DNA of 64,000 bases, taken from assembly GCA_916613615.1 (NCBI GenBank), contig OU744721.1:69755060-69819059 (forward strand), written 5' to 3'. The notes under the pieces were generated by a model that was not told the origin of the DNA, made no database searches, and saw only the letters and a list, made by a program, of their open reading frames with translations. Each line of letters opens with the position of its first letter. Within the stretch, counting starts at the first letter, position 1. Origin of the DNA: Steromphala cineraria. Lineage: Eukaryota > Mollusca > Gastropoda > Trochida > Trochidae. Position numbers and translations under genes: made by a program. This document shows positions 11,771 to 24,439 of the stretch, piece after piece.

Positions 11771-13609
11771 GTTAATACACCACGTGGTGCGGTTATCGGG
11801 TCAATATCAGAGGTAGTTATTTTTAGATAACTGACCTCAGATCAACCTGGAGGTTGGTTATCACGAGGTTGGTTATCTGATAACCAACCTCTTGATAACT
11901 GACCTCTCGGTTCGATACGGTGAACATGTCTCGGCTACGCCTCGCCATCTTCACCGTATCGCACCTCGAAAAAAACTTACCCTCGGCTTACGGGTCTAAA
12001 TGACCCATCGCCTCTAATTGTGACTTTTGATATTCTTTAGAATTTGTTATGATTTTCACCTGTGCATTCAGATATATTATGTCTTTATTTCAATATGCCA
12101 TTCTAAAGAATATCAAAGGTCGCAAGAACGATAATAAAAGAAAACAAAAGACAGAAAAAATATTCTTTATTACAGAGAACTTTTGAAGTCATTTTCATAT
12201 TACATGTTCAGACTGCTTTCAATTCTTTCTATTTGGTTTCCTTGAAACATGCAAACATTTACATTTATCAAACACTACCACACACAATCCCGTTGGGCCT
12301 CAGTATCTATGCTAGTGTTCTCTTCAATGAATGTTCCAAATCCTTCATAGGAAGTCAGTTGTCGGGAGGTCACAAGCATTTGAAATGGTCCTTTTGAAAC
12401 AATGCACAAGAAAGCCGACTTCAGTATCAGCAAACATTTAACTGTCCAGCTATCATCCATGCGTAGTTCCTGAAACATTCAAAGGTTTAACGCTACTAAC
12501 AGTCTGATTTCAAGTGCTGACAAAAACACATTTCCATTTACATACATGCATATTTCATATCATCACGCTTTCCCCGAAATAGTAACTTAAGTTTGGAACT
12601 GTCATTTCTAACATCGACTTTTGAATAATTTAGTATCTTATTGTTTAATGGACGATTGATAGTTTCAACGTTCACACGAAATTTATTGAAGATAATATCA
12701 TACCACACTGATCTCAAAGTCAGAAATCTAGCTAATACCCATATGTGTCTGCATTTTATATACATTATACAATACTAAAAAGCATTTCTAAAGCAGAAAA
12801 TGCGTACACGCTTCTTTTGATTCCTTGTAATGCTTTAAACATATTTCCGAGTCTATTACATGAAACAACAAATAAAGTATACTTTGCGATCAATCTCACC
12901 TTAATTGCCTCCGGGAAAGACCTCGAAACACCGGCAAATATATCTGTTTGATACCAGCGGCGGAGAGCACTCCATTGTCCCAACCTTCTTGAAACCATGT
13001 GCTTTCTATAGGTTGTGTGCTGCACGTGAATTTTGAGGAGTTGCTTAGCAACTTGGCGTACAAGAAGTCCGTGCATCACAAGATGAAATAGACGACGTCC
13101 GTGCAGCCACACAGTTTTTGACTAGTGACGGATTATTACATTTTACATCATTTGCCACCAAACAAAATTTCATTGACGTCTGTTTAAAATTTGCATCAAA
13201 ATAATTAAATAATAGTTCAGTTCAGTGTGACATTTTAAGGTTAATAGCTCGGTAAAAGAATGAAAATGCACAGTTGGTAAACGGCTTAGAATTGTTTTAC
13301 CGACAATTTCGCCAGTATTATCTCCAAGTGCACATGAAATACGCGCAGTGTTAAAATGAAATTGATCCATTCCCCAGGAGTGGAAGTTAACCATGCTAGA
13401 CACCATTGTCACTTTTGAACTCATTATCAACAAACTTATATTCGGCTAATATTGATATTTTCATTAAAAATGGAAAACAGTTTTAACAATAACCATGTAG
13501 TGTATGTGAAATAATAACCTTGACCTCGTGAATATCTGTGATAACCATCTCGCTGATCGCTCGATGGTTAACACAGATATTCACTCAGTCAGCGGTCGTT
13601 ATTTCAACC
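11771..13609. mobile_element. foldback-type insertion of about 1.8 kb with palindromic ends
   Basis: In U1 (about 5,740) the words GGCATTGAAT and ATGTAGTTTGG are almost adjacent; here 1.84 kb lies between them. The left part holds an exact palindrome, GAGGTTGGTTATC and its complement around one base (about 11,852-11,895), and a stem CGATACGGTGAA / TTCACCGTATCG (about 11,912-11,965). At about 12,030-12,120 a further stem carries TGATATTCTTTAGAAT and its complement. The right end (13,504-13,609) is a hairpin with arms GTGAATATCTGTG and its complement. No transposase is recognised. The interior carries a spliced-looking frame described separately. Confidence 0.7.
12275..13121 (-). CDS. possible two-exon gene fragment inside the foldback insertion
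   Basis: On the minus strand an acceptor-like CACTAG at 13,122-13,127 opens a frame from 13,121 to 12,900 (74 codons, arginine-rich, containing VSRRLGQWSALRRWYQTDIF). It ends at a perfect donor AAG/GTGAG (GT at 12,899). A consensus acceptor TGTTTCAG (AG at 12,471-12,470) opens 12,469 to 12,275, 64 codons then a stop. The two frames join in phase across a 430-nt GT-AG intron. No start codon-bearing first exon was found. An open stretch at 13,433-13,170 with a GTAAAA donor does not match phase. The product is not recognised. Likely alternatives are a captured host gene fragment or coincidence. Confidence 0.22.
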
Positions 13610-14307
13610 ATATGTAGTTTGGAAAAAAATGGGGTAAATCAATAAAGATAGTGTCAGCCTACAAGAGAATGGTCACATTGAAACAAGATAATGGAAAATG
13701 AGAACAGATAACCAACTTGTAATTTGTTTCAGTTACTATAAGGCAAGTCTTGTCATTTTGTCACATGTGTGCAAACAAAGATAATACCCTTTTGTGAAAT
13801 AATGAAGGTTGAAATTCGATCCATTAAACTGTCTTTAGTTACTGGCATGCTATTTATTTCATTATTCAAACAAATGGAATAAGTAGTGTGTCCACATAGG
13901 AATGTTAAAATTTTCAATTTCATAGACGTCTTCGTGTTGCATTTACAATCACACAACTAAGTGTTTTGCGAAACAAAACTATATTTTGCATTTAATCATA
14001 GCGGAAATTTAGTACCTTGCCTTTGATTATTCAATTTGTCTGTGTAAATGTTTGCTATAAACATGCACTTAGTTGCTGAAAGGATAAATACTTTCATTAA
14101 AATATCATTATCTCCATTGTTTGTTTGCATAAGTAAATCAATCCAAAATGGTTGACACAAGTTGATACAGTAGGACTTCGACTTTGTGTAAAGGTATTCA
14201 ATAAGATAAATAGATAAGATAATATTATCATAGCAGTAACCTATTGTATCGTACGCAAATTTAAACATCGTGCACTGAAATAAATGTTACCATTTAGCTG
14301 ACCTTAA

Positions 14308-14649
14308 AGGGGCAGTATCACGTTTTTAGGGAGAATATAAGGTGATGTCAGGAAAATGAAAATTAGTGGTTTCAATTGAAAGACAATGTATTTAAACTAA
14401 ATGGAGCAGTACAAATTCAAATATATAACGTAACGTTTAGCCATGCCATTACTTTTTCTTACACAAAATGAATTAAAGGTGTTCACACAAAATGGCCGCC
14501 AATGGATTTTATGTGAATCTTCATACTTTGTCCTCTGACTATGGATGATTGGCTTGTGTTATAAGATTTTTGACACATTTAGTATTAACTTACAATTATC
14601 AGTGAAAATTTTGAAATATAAAATTATCAAAAAACGTCCTTCTGTCCCT
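14308..14649 (+). mobile_element. TTAA-target MITE, copy 3
   Basis: Begins AGGGGCAGTATCACG and ends CGTCCTTCTGTCCCT, between TTAA at 14,304-14,307 and 14,650-14,653. The core ACAAAATGGCCGCCAATGG is intact. U1 (about 7,976-7,995) and U3 (about 46,292-46,305) read through the site as CTGACGTTCAGAGAGC or similar, so the insertion is private to U2. Confidence 0.85.
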
Positions 14650-15093
14650 TTAAGAGAGCTCTTAAACAAAACCAATTACCAAAACGGTTAAATTGACAAG
14701 TAAAGAAATTATGGTCATAACAAAGAACAATGTTGACAGTGAAAACAACTTGCTTTTACATCACATGAGGATTAAAACCTGATATGGCACTTCAAACTGT
14801 GGGGAATCTTCACAAATCTTGTATTGGTCTTTGAAATATTTCCTTCTGATGTTTTCAAATATTATGTCGACTGATACAATGCAGAGTCGCTGTAATGCAT
14901 CAAATGTCACATGGATATCCTGTAACATTCAATACCATGCTTAAAACTTGAATAATTATGCACAGAGAAATTTCAAACTATGTTTTTTGCAGATTGTATA
15001 TATATAAACGACTTTGTGAATTCAAAGAATCAAATCAACAGTAGATATGTAGTAGATAAGGTAATCTTTGTAAGAAGCAATAATATATTGCAA

Positions 15094-15900
15094 CTAGGAC
15101 TGCCGTGGCAGTACTTAGGTCTTCAAGATTCCTGTTTGACCTTCACATACTGTTTGACCTTCACATGCATGTTTGACCTTCACATGCATGTTTGTTAAAG
15201 AGGTTTAAACCATACCGACCAAAACATTTTTTTAAAATGCAAAGTTTGACCCTTCCTCCTGACCGAAAGTGATTTTATTCTTTTATCTTGAAGACCTTGC
15301 CCATGTCTAACTCTCATGCAAAAATCATTCAATTCTAAGGTCTGGTTTTTGAGTTATCTGCCCTAGAAGTTGACGATTTTGTGATTTTGGTCAACTTTTA
15401 AAGGTCACAGCACAAAAAGTATTAATGTTAGCACCATTAAAGTTAACAACTTTTGTGTACAATACTTCAGCTACATTGAGTATCAATTTCAGCTATCTAG
15501 TGCAAGTATCGTCAGAGAAGAAGATTGTCAAAGGCGGATGGGGTCGGAAACGGTCGAAAATGCACTTAAAGCAATATGGCGGTCAAACCACGTGACCTAC
15601 GAATTTGTCCTGATTTCCTGTTTTTCATCATTTTTCATTGCGCATATTAAAAAAAAAAATCAATGTTAAATTTTCGATTTTGGATTCGAACTGGACCTTT
15701 AATGTATGAGTCGATTTTGCCCAAAAGCTTAGCATGTCGATTCCAGGGTAAGGGGTATCTGCATGCCAAGTGTGGTCGAATTCGGAGCAGCCGTTTGGGC
15801 TGCAGTTGATTCACAAAAAAAGTACAAATAATAATAATAAAAAGAGCTTGAAGAAATCGGATAAAAACAATAGGTCTTCCAGACTTTGTCTTGACGACCT
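15094..15900. mobile_element. 0.8-kb non-autonomous insertion with short inverted ends
   Basis: U1 (about 8,490) reads ATTGCAATAAGACATAG and U3 (about 46,710) ATTGCAAAAATGGCATGG; here 807 bp separates ATTGCAA from AATAAGGCATAG. Near the ends TTAGGTCTTCAAGA (15,115-15,128) faces TCTTGACGACCTAA (15,889-15,902), inverted with one mismatch. The left tip contains the palindrome ACTGCCGTGGCAGT. Inside are three tandem copies of TGTTTGACCTTCACATGCA (about 15,133-15,190) and an (AAT)n-rich stretch near 15,828-15,842. The right tip folds as a hairpin (GGTCTTCCAGAC / GTCTTGACGACC). No coding capacity is recognised. The target duplication is ambiguous, about 2 bp (AA). Confidence 0.65.
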
Positions 15901-17220
15901 AATAAGGCATAGAGTTGATCCATACACACACAAGTGTTCCATAAAAGACAATATATTATAAAGTAGAAAAAATCATATCATATTGATTTATTATTTTAAT
16001 CAGCATTATGAAGTGAAGGGGCCTAAAATCATCACAGAGTCGCCTATCTTCTTGAGGTTTCAATTTTTTATGCAAAATAGTGGGAGATCCGAGCGTTTTC
16101 GTCTTTTGATTTCGTTTAATTAATCTAGAATAAACCTCTCAAAACGTACCTAAAGGACAGGCTTATTATCATAAAATGCTTCAAATTGACAGTTATCTTT
16201 TTCAATAGGATTTAAGACATTTTCAAGTGATATTCAAATCCCAATAATCACTGACTGGCAATTCTCTGTGAATTCTGTTTGATAAAATTACAGTTTCTTC
16301 ACATTGACCTTTCGAGAGCTTCCATGTATTACAATGATATTGACAGCGACAGTTGTTCTAAGTTAACAAGAAATTTTTTTCCAATCAATCATGATATACA
16401 TGTATTTTCTCTAGGCCACATTTTGTCAATGTTGAAGCTACTTACAACAGTAAAGGAGGACTAGGTTTGAAATAATGACAAAAATTTACATACTTGCAAT
16501 GGTATTTTATCCAAGATCCCTTGATAATTCAAACTTATTCAAACTGTGTTCCTTATGGGTCGTTATCACTCGGTATAAATACCCATTTCGTTAACATTGT
16601 CTGGCATGTTTCGAATAATTGCCATCCACCGCTTAACTACATACAGTTTCAGATTTGATATCATAAATGAATTGAGAACCCTGTACTATCTAGTACTACT
16701 TGAAATGCTTCATATTTCACTAATCTCGTAAAGGCTTGGAAGGAATATGTATAAGTATATGTCAATATTCAAAGGTTTTATCATGTTATGGATATCATTT
16801 GTTCACAAATAAAGATCTATATTTCCCTCTTATTTGAATGTGTACATTTACATGAATAGTACAAAAGTACAGTGACTTGTGAAGGTCACATTGACATAAC
16901 CATTGAAAAGGTTTTTGATAAATCAGGATATAATTGACTCTAAGCTGTAAATGCGTTATTCCAAGTAATGTTTTGAAACCTTTTTCTTATCGCAATTGCA
17001 ATCTTGCAATGATATCAAAATGTATTCTTCACCAAGTTCCCTAATCTCAACAGACACAATGATTGAAGGTTCAATAGAAATAACAAACTAAACAGTACGA
17101 ATAAATATTACCTTTTAAAAATATTATGGTCTCTGCGAATAATTCATACAAATGAAAATGAACAAGGCAGATATTAGCTTGCAAAATCTGAAAATCTGTA
17201 TACTTTACAGTTGCATATCA

Positions 17221-18891
17221 GGGCCCCCTTTCACAAAGTAACCTTTACTAAGGTCAACCTTAAGGTTATTTTCGTCTCTTAAACGTGCATGTACAATCTG
17301 CCATTATCGCCATATACTTTATTAAGCCATAAAAGTTACAAACAAATTTATTTAAATGTCTAAGAATCATGTATACAGTTTGTGTTATGTTTTTGATAAT
17401 AGACCTTTTTTTATTACTTTTCTTAAACTTGGACCTTCATGTTCACAGAACATATTTCCATACATCATATGAACATGTATCTCCTTATCATATCAACACA
17501 CTTTTTCCTTTAAAATTAAAATACTTAGCTGCACGGTAGCCAATAATTCTAAATACATTATATACACATGTTTCGTTATTTTACATCATGAATCATTTGA
17601 CTTTGATTGTTGAAACGCACTTTTGTCATTTGGTGTTATAAGTTTGACGTTTACATTTTGAATAATTCATAATGGATTTATGTCGTATAGCAACACATAA
17701 ATAAACCTGCTGATATTCTAAAACGATTTGTAATCCAACACTGCTTCACTTTTTTATGTTAAACTTAAGTGTCGTAACTGACATTTCGTTCAGGTATCGG
17801 CATCTTCCCACGGCAAGGTGAAAACGTATCGAGCAACTCTCCTCGCTTTAGACCTTGCCTTCACAAGGTACAAAACTGGTGATTTGGAGCAGCGACACCT
17901 ATCGTGATCACGAGTTACGCCCCTTATCAGCTCTTACAAAATAGCCAATGAAATTTCGGAACAAATTCAAAATACTAACAGACGATCTTTTTGAAAACTA
18001 TCCGAGTGAAATTTAATTTCAAATTTCAGTCCGCATGGTTGTTTTCACGTTTTTGATGAGCACCGAGAATGCAGAGAAGACAAACATTTATGTATCACTC
18101 AAATTAATTGTTTCTCGCCCTTGTAAAACACATACAAAAGTATTTTTTCAAATCGGTTCAGTTAACATGCTGTCCTCTGATTGGACTATTCTACTTCCGT
18201 GCAGCGGGTTGAAATGCTAGCACAGAAATCACGGCCAATGATGTCAAGGGAGGAATGGGAAAGTTTAGAAACTTTTTCGTTTCGCTTGTGACGTTGTGAA
18301 GATGAGGTATCGGTTATCTATTCTATTATCAAATATGTATGTATCACTTACTTGTTAAATGTTATGTCATTTATTAATTAACAATTTCTTGGGGATTTAC
18401 TTGATCTCCTGCGAACTATTATTTGATCTTGCTGTTAACATTAATGAAAAATCTTCAAATAATGTAAGAAATTAATAACTTTAATCTTGTACACAAATTT
18501 TGACAAAAGTGTTATCAGCATAGTTATATACAAATATTACATCCACTTTGAGTAACCATTCTACTGTGGTTATGGATTCGATCAAACCATGTGTGAGTTC
18601 AATCCTTTTTATAAAAAAATTAAACATGAAAATACGACATTTGTATTTTATCGATTATGTGTGGTGCATACATTGGCAAATATCTGCAATAACAGCAAAA
18701 ACTTTACTGTTTATAGTTACCAAGGGCATGGTGGCCTGATCTTTTTCACTGTATCAGCATTTGGACTTTTCATCAGGAAAATCTCTGCTTAAATTACCTA
18801 TCATTGAATAGAGTGAGCACATTGAAGAGCTACGTCACTAAGGTTACCGTAAGGACTTACGATCACCTTAGGGATTTGTGAAAGAAGGCCC
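17221..18891. mobile_element. 1.7-kb element with GGGCC inverted termini
   Basis: U3 (about 48,030) reads ACATATCAGAACAGTTATGG without interruption; here 1,671 bp lies between GCATATCA and AGAACAGTTATGG. The left end GGGCCCCCTTTCACAAA (17,221-17,237) faces the complement of GGGCCTTCTTTCACAAA (18,875-18,891), 15 of 17 bases matching. Further in, both ends carry AAGGTTA/TAACCTTA-type words. The target duplication is at most 1-2 bp. The interior (for example 18,035-18,220) holds only short frames without transposase motifs, so this is a non-autonomous derivative. The superfamily is not assigned. Confidence 0.75.
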
Positions 18892-19284
18892 AGAACAGTT
18901 ATGGACGTTTTTATTGTGTTTTTGAAAATCAAACACAGTCAAGGAAGTTTATAAAATCCTTGTCATTCTGCATTCATAATACCACTATTAACCTTTTGAT
19001 AGGTCAAAAGGTACATATAAATATAGTGAAATTTTATCAAAATTAACATTTTAATCATCTCTCAGGATATGCTTCCATAAATTGATTCATAGAATTAAAG
19101 AAAACATATTGATTATGAATTGAACATACTTTTTTATCAAATTAATTGTTCTCAATCCTTTTGGTTCATCATAACATACTTACATGTATGACAGATAGAT
19201 ACTATTATACCTTTGATTTAGGAGCTACTTTGAACGGATGACATAAACTCATTCATATAACTTTAGTTTGAAAAAGTTTATCAT

Positions 19285-19485
19285 CGTACTTTGGCTTCTG
19301 AGTATTTTATTGTTTTCTTGTTGTTTTCTAACAACATCAGTATCACGTGAAAGGATATCTCCAGGTAAACAAATATATCTGTCAACACTTATTTCCATTT
19401 TGTTGCTCTCCTGTATGACCTTCTTCAGTGTTCAGTCAACGTTACTGCTATCGTAATTTAGCTTCCTGGTGAATCTCTCGGCACT
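19285..19485 (-). pseudogene. U2 copy of a terminal-exon candidate, interrupted by a stop
   Basis: Counterpart of the open minus-strand exon at 49,467-49,650. The frame begins after TTTGTTCAG with SAERFTRKLNY-like residues. Where U3 has a Cys codon TGT there is a TGA stop, after which KKVIQESNKMEISVDRY continues in frame. The reading frame is otherwise preserved, so this looks like a recently disabled copy. Confidence 0.4.
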
Positions 19486-20263
19486 TCTGTTGAAGGCTGA
19501 ACAAATGTAATATTAATTTGATTAAATAATCAATTGTCAGTGCAGTGTGCCTGTAAGTGACAAAGGGGCTTATTTTCATATAGAACTAATATATCACTTG
19601 AGTTTTATGTTTCTTTTCAAGAAATCTTCGATTGCAAATAAAAATACATTTTCCTAATTTACACGCAAATTGTATGTACATCAAGGTTAAAATATGTTAC
19701 ATAAATTGTTCATTTCAGTATAAGTGATTAAAAGGGTTAATTCTCTTCAAGAACTTATATATAACCTGAGTTTGACGTTTCTTTTCAATAAAACATCTAT
19801 TGCAAATAAATGTTTTTCTATATTTTCTTTGAAGTTCTCACGAATCGTTGATGACACAGCGTTTGCCATAGCCATGTTTCAATAAATGTGTTCGACTGAA
19901 AATCATCTGAAATAATGTGCTATTAGCAATTTTCTGAAACTTTTTAAAGGTTATTCCAAAGCACTAAGCAAATGTCATTTTGGTATTTATTGCAAATTTG
20001 TGTTTGAGTATGAAGTTTTTATGACAGTTATTAACTATGATTCAAAACAGTTTCATTGTGATATTCTTAAAATTAGAATAACAGTTAAATTATTTTCTTA
20101 TTGACAAACTTTACACAAAAATGTTCTAATAAACTTCGTGAACAATAACATAGGTATCAATGGCTATTTCACAGTTTTCAATGATAAGATTGCATCAATA
20201 TCTCTTAAATGGTTGTTAGAATGTATAAACTCTCTTGAAACATCTCAACGTATGTCAATGTAG

Positions 20264-20424
20264 GGCTTGCGTGTAAAGAACAAAAGCTTGCAGCTCTATG
20301 ATAGCAATTACAATCCCATAGAGAATACTTCTAGCAATGCAATAGACCACTTCACTACAATACAGAGTGACATGAAATCAATGTCAGTTGATGCAGGTGA
20401 GATCAACGTACCAACAATAAAAGT
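20264..20424 (+). CDS. candidate internal exon, U2 copy
   Basis: Open between the acceptor-like CAATGTAG (AG at 20,262-20,263) and a weak donor GTTAGT at 20,425. It shares LQLYDSNYNPIENTS with the U3 copy and DHFTTIQSDMKSMSVDAG plus EINVPTIK with all three copies. The donor has lost the consensus A at position +3 seen in U1 (GTAAGT). Function is unknown. It may be a decaying paralogue. Confidence 0.3.
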
Positions 20425-23400
20425 GTTAGTAAGGAAGATCTGTAATTATTGTGCAAAGGTTTGTGTGTCACTGGTGACAAGAAGGATGCAATGTCCTTAA
20501 CAATTAGTATTATTTCCACCTTATACAAAGCCACGGACCAGTAAAAAGGGATTTTTACATGCCACTTTCTTAACAGGTTAAACTCATGACACATTAGATT
20601 AAGGATCTGTCGGTCACTTGAAAACTGTTAATCTTTTAAATGTTAAACTAAAAATTACGAGAGACTTAAATTGTATGAATAAGTATCTTAAAAATATTCC
20701 TCTGTAATTTCTGGATTTTCTTTATTTTCTGACGCTTAAGATGAAGTGGTTTTTTTTGCGGCTCATGGAAGAATAATTTTTAACATGTTGTTGATAATGA
20801 ATCTTTTGGAGAACTAGAAGTCATAAAAGCAACAACATTGCCAAATAAGGACACAATAAACCGTTTTTGGTTGTAAATAATTCCGTTTTGGCGCTGGGCA
20901 AGTTTTAATATTTTAGCCCATCGGTCTTATTTCCACATTCCAATAGTTAGAAGCTAAAGTTGATTAACTGCAAAAGGTTTTAAAATGCCAATTTCAAAAT
21001 GTTTAAAGAATGTTTCTTTCTATAAAAGAACAATACTGTACGATATAATAATAGAGGTGCCAAGACGTACATACTACTTGTATTATGACAATAATGAAAT
21101 AGTGAAAAATGTCATTCTGAAAGCTAATATCCATAGATATTGTAAAAAATCTCATCATTTTCACTAAATGATATAAAATTTGGAGATAAAAGAATGTAGA
21201 GATTTTTCTATCCAGAACACAGTCTAATAAAATAACAGTTTATTATAGACAATCCACATATTTTCAAGCTTTTAACTTATGGTATGTTTGTGTTTTTTTA
21301 GTCTTAAGTTAAAAGAATATTACACTTTTGAAAAAGATGGGTGGCTAGAAAGTACTAACCAAATCTGTTATTAAAAACTATTTTATCAAAGGGAATAAAT
21401 GATAAAAAGGAACCTCAAGAATAAGAGCGCAGTTCTTTAAAACCTTCACAAAGAAAATATCTTATTATCTGCAGTATTTCCATACATTGTAAACGTCAGT
21501 AGGTAGACGTTCTTGTGGTTACAAGTGTATTCAACACAAATAAAACATTAGTTATGACAACAAAAGTGATCGTTTCGTTTGGTTTTATATTCTGGTAAAT
21601 GTTCACTTGAATTCCAAACCTTTCAAAAGATGTCAATTCAATAATTAGTTGAAACTTGACTATTAAATGGTATCCATTAGATGTAAGTTTTGTGGTTGTT
21701 CTTATGGTAAACGCTTGTAGTCAAGATGCACAGAGAACAACAAAAGACTGAAATTACAAATGGTAAAAACACTTCAAAACATTTTTTTTTCATTTGTCTT
21801 TATAGCAGCAATTTTAAATTAAATGATTAGTGATTCCGGACTATTCATCATTATTCAAAAGCTACATAGATTTTCTTACTTCCTGGTCATAATTTTGCAG
21901 TCGAGCTGAAGAAGAAAATTCCAGTTTATCTAATTGCCAACTTCCTTCACCTTTAAACAAGTGAAAGATCTGTTTGAACTTTTTTTATTAGACTACTGAC
22001 TCTTAGGACTCGCTGCCTTAGGACATAGATGTTACAAAGCTCACCATAAGTTGCTGTGTTCTTTAAACTTTCCTGAAGCTGTACTTGTTTTCTTAATTTC
22101 TTCAAACACAACCTTTAAGGGAACAGCGCAACTTTATGATCTGTTGATATCTATATCTACTTTAATCCTTATGTTGATATCCGTGATTTTGTTATTCAAT
22201 TGTGAGTCATGCTGAATAACTTGTAGCAGGAAAATATCAAATTATTACTGACGCTTAAACAAGCAATGTGTAGGTCTATGCCCTCAACTGAAAAATGATA
22301 AGTCACTCTATTTAAACTCTAAGTAATGATTTGATGATGAATAGGAAGTATTTGTTTGTAAACTTATAATTGTTTTACGATGTTACAAGCCCTTACCTAA
22401 AACGTGTGTGTGTTTTTCTTTTAAATGGGGTACCGTGGCCATATAATTCCAATAACCCAAGTAATTTCATTATTATCAGTACTTTTTTGTCTTAATAAGG
22501 CTCAAAGGGTGATATAGTATAGAGAATGGGAACATCGAGGCCGAGATAACCGTGGATTAGCCTAATCGTAGTCATTGTCAACTTATTGTTAAAGCAGTTC
22601 AATATCTCGATATAGAAAGTTGACAAAATATGAAAAGGGACATTGCATGAAAGTGATGAACAGAAACATATTTTTCAATTGTACCCTGAATTGATGTTTT
22701 GATTTTGTACGAATGAAGCAACAGAATTTATCTAAAATCTTCGTAAATATCAGGCTACTACATGACGCATGTTTGCTGCTTTTGAATTTAAATTATTTCT
22801 TAATTTGCCAACTCAACAATGACAGGTTATCTATTTGTCATTGATCCATTTATTTCCTATTATCTTGTAACTTAAACGCCGTTTTAATTTATTATTTGAA
22901 TGAACATGTCTCTTTAAATTTGGCTTGACTGGAATCAAATAAGAGTTTAAATACTTACTACGAATTGTAACAAATTACGGCTTGTAATAACATATATTTT
23001 AATCAATACACACTTGAGGAGAAATTTAAAGCTCACATGTGCTGCCTTTTTCGAAAGTTTATATGCTGTTTTTTATCGATTATATTGTTATTCATTTTTA
23101 CCAAACGTTCTTGTCAATGTCATATGAAGTTCCTGTACACGTTCGATGTTAAATCAACATCGTATTTTTCCTCTTTATAAATCATTATATTTAATGTATT
23201 TCATCAATTAAATACAATGTTTTCAAGTAAGAAATGAATAAATGACAAAAAAGGGAATCAATTGCACTTGAAGCATAATAACACATAGCATGTCCCTTTT
23301 TAGAAAAATGATTGGGTGTTACAAAACTTTCAGAGAGCAACATTCAAGTAAATGTACTCATTTCTTTCAGATGATCACATACATGAAATCATATCAACCT

Positions 23401-23834
23401 CATAGAGTAGTTGTGTTCATTAAATTTGCGTTTTTTAACTTTTACATTATTATCTTTTGGAACACACTATTGGGCCAAGTGTACAAAGAAACAATTTCTG
23501 TCCTTCCTTTAATAACCTTTTGTCGAGGTATTGTTTTCAAGTCGATAAGCTACTGAGACTGTCAGAGCTGGGTATTGATGCTTGACTCTGGGACTCACAA
23601 ACATGTACTTGCCATTTAGAAAGTGATTCGAACCCACACCAAGAGAGACAGGCACCAATCGCCAGCAATGAATGTTTTTTGGGTTTATTTGACTTGGCCT
23701 CGACCTCAACAAAAGCAAAGGTTCAGGTAATCTAGCAATTATTTCTACAGACGCTACAATTCTCTTGTAAGAAACACCCTTTTTTGAAACACGCGAAGAT
23801 ATGGTGTGATTTGTTTTTCGTAAGACTACCTTAA

Positions 23835-24179
23835 CGTGGCAGGTGCACGTTTTTTTAAAAATTTTATGTTTTAAATTTTTCACTGATAGGTGTAATTTAA
23901 TGCTTAATGTATTATTTCGATAGTGTCAAAAATATCATTACACAAACCAATCATCCATAGTCAGAACAAAGTCATATAGATTACCAGAAAGTCCAATGGC
24001 GGCCATTTTTGTGTGAACTCCTTTAATTCCCGTTATGTAAGAAAAAAGAATCGCATGGCTGAACTTTACATTATATATTTGATTTATTACTGCTTCATTT
24101 AGTCTAAATACATTCAATTGGAAGCATTTATTTTCCTGGCATCACCTTTTATTTCCCCTAAAACCGTGCTACTGCCTCT
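23835..24179 (-). mobile_element. TTAA-target MITE, copy 5 (shared with U3)
   Basis: Inverted orientation with TTAA at 23,831-23,834 and 24,180-24,183. The core CCAATGGCGGCCATTTTTGT is present. Ends are diverged (CGTGGCAGGTGCACG left, CGTGCTACTGCCTCT right). The orthologous insertion sits at 53,947-54,297 in U3, so this copy was present before the U2/U3 duplication. Confidence 0.8.
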
Positions 24180-24439
24180 TTAAATATTGTCAAATAGTAT
24201 TATATTTTTCACTATTTAAATTCTAGTTTTGAGATAACTAATTAAGACTTCATGTGCACACTTAATATATTATCAGGCATATCAGCTCGAACTTATAAAA
24301 TTACAGGGTGAATATATTATAGTCTGCTAAGTCTGTAGTAACAAGTGAAGAAGCGAGCAAAGCTCACATACCCCCGCTCCCCACTTTGTTCAAAGAATTT
24401 CAAATAGTAAAACTGATTAATATTGGTTAAAGTATGATA

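Noticed and set aside
13170..13433. Minus-strand frame upstream of the two-exon candidate with a GTAAAA donor
   Set aside because: Its splice phase does not match the next exon, so it could not be joined into one model.
23600..23680. tRNA-like B box (GGTTCGAATC on the minus strand) with a TGGCGATTGG A-box-like word; repeated at about 53,757-53,810
   Set aside because: The two boxes are only about 19 nt apart and no cloverleaf forms. A SINE remains possible, but the second copy is explained by the U2/U3 duplication, so there is no independent evidence of mobility.
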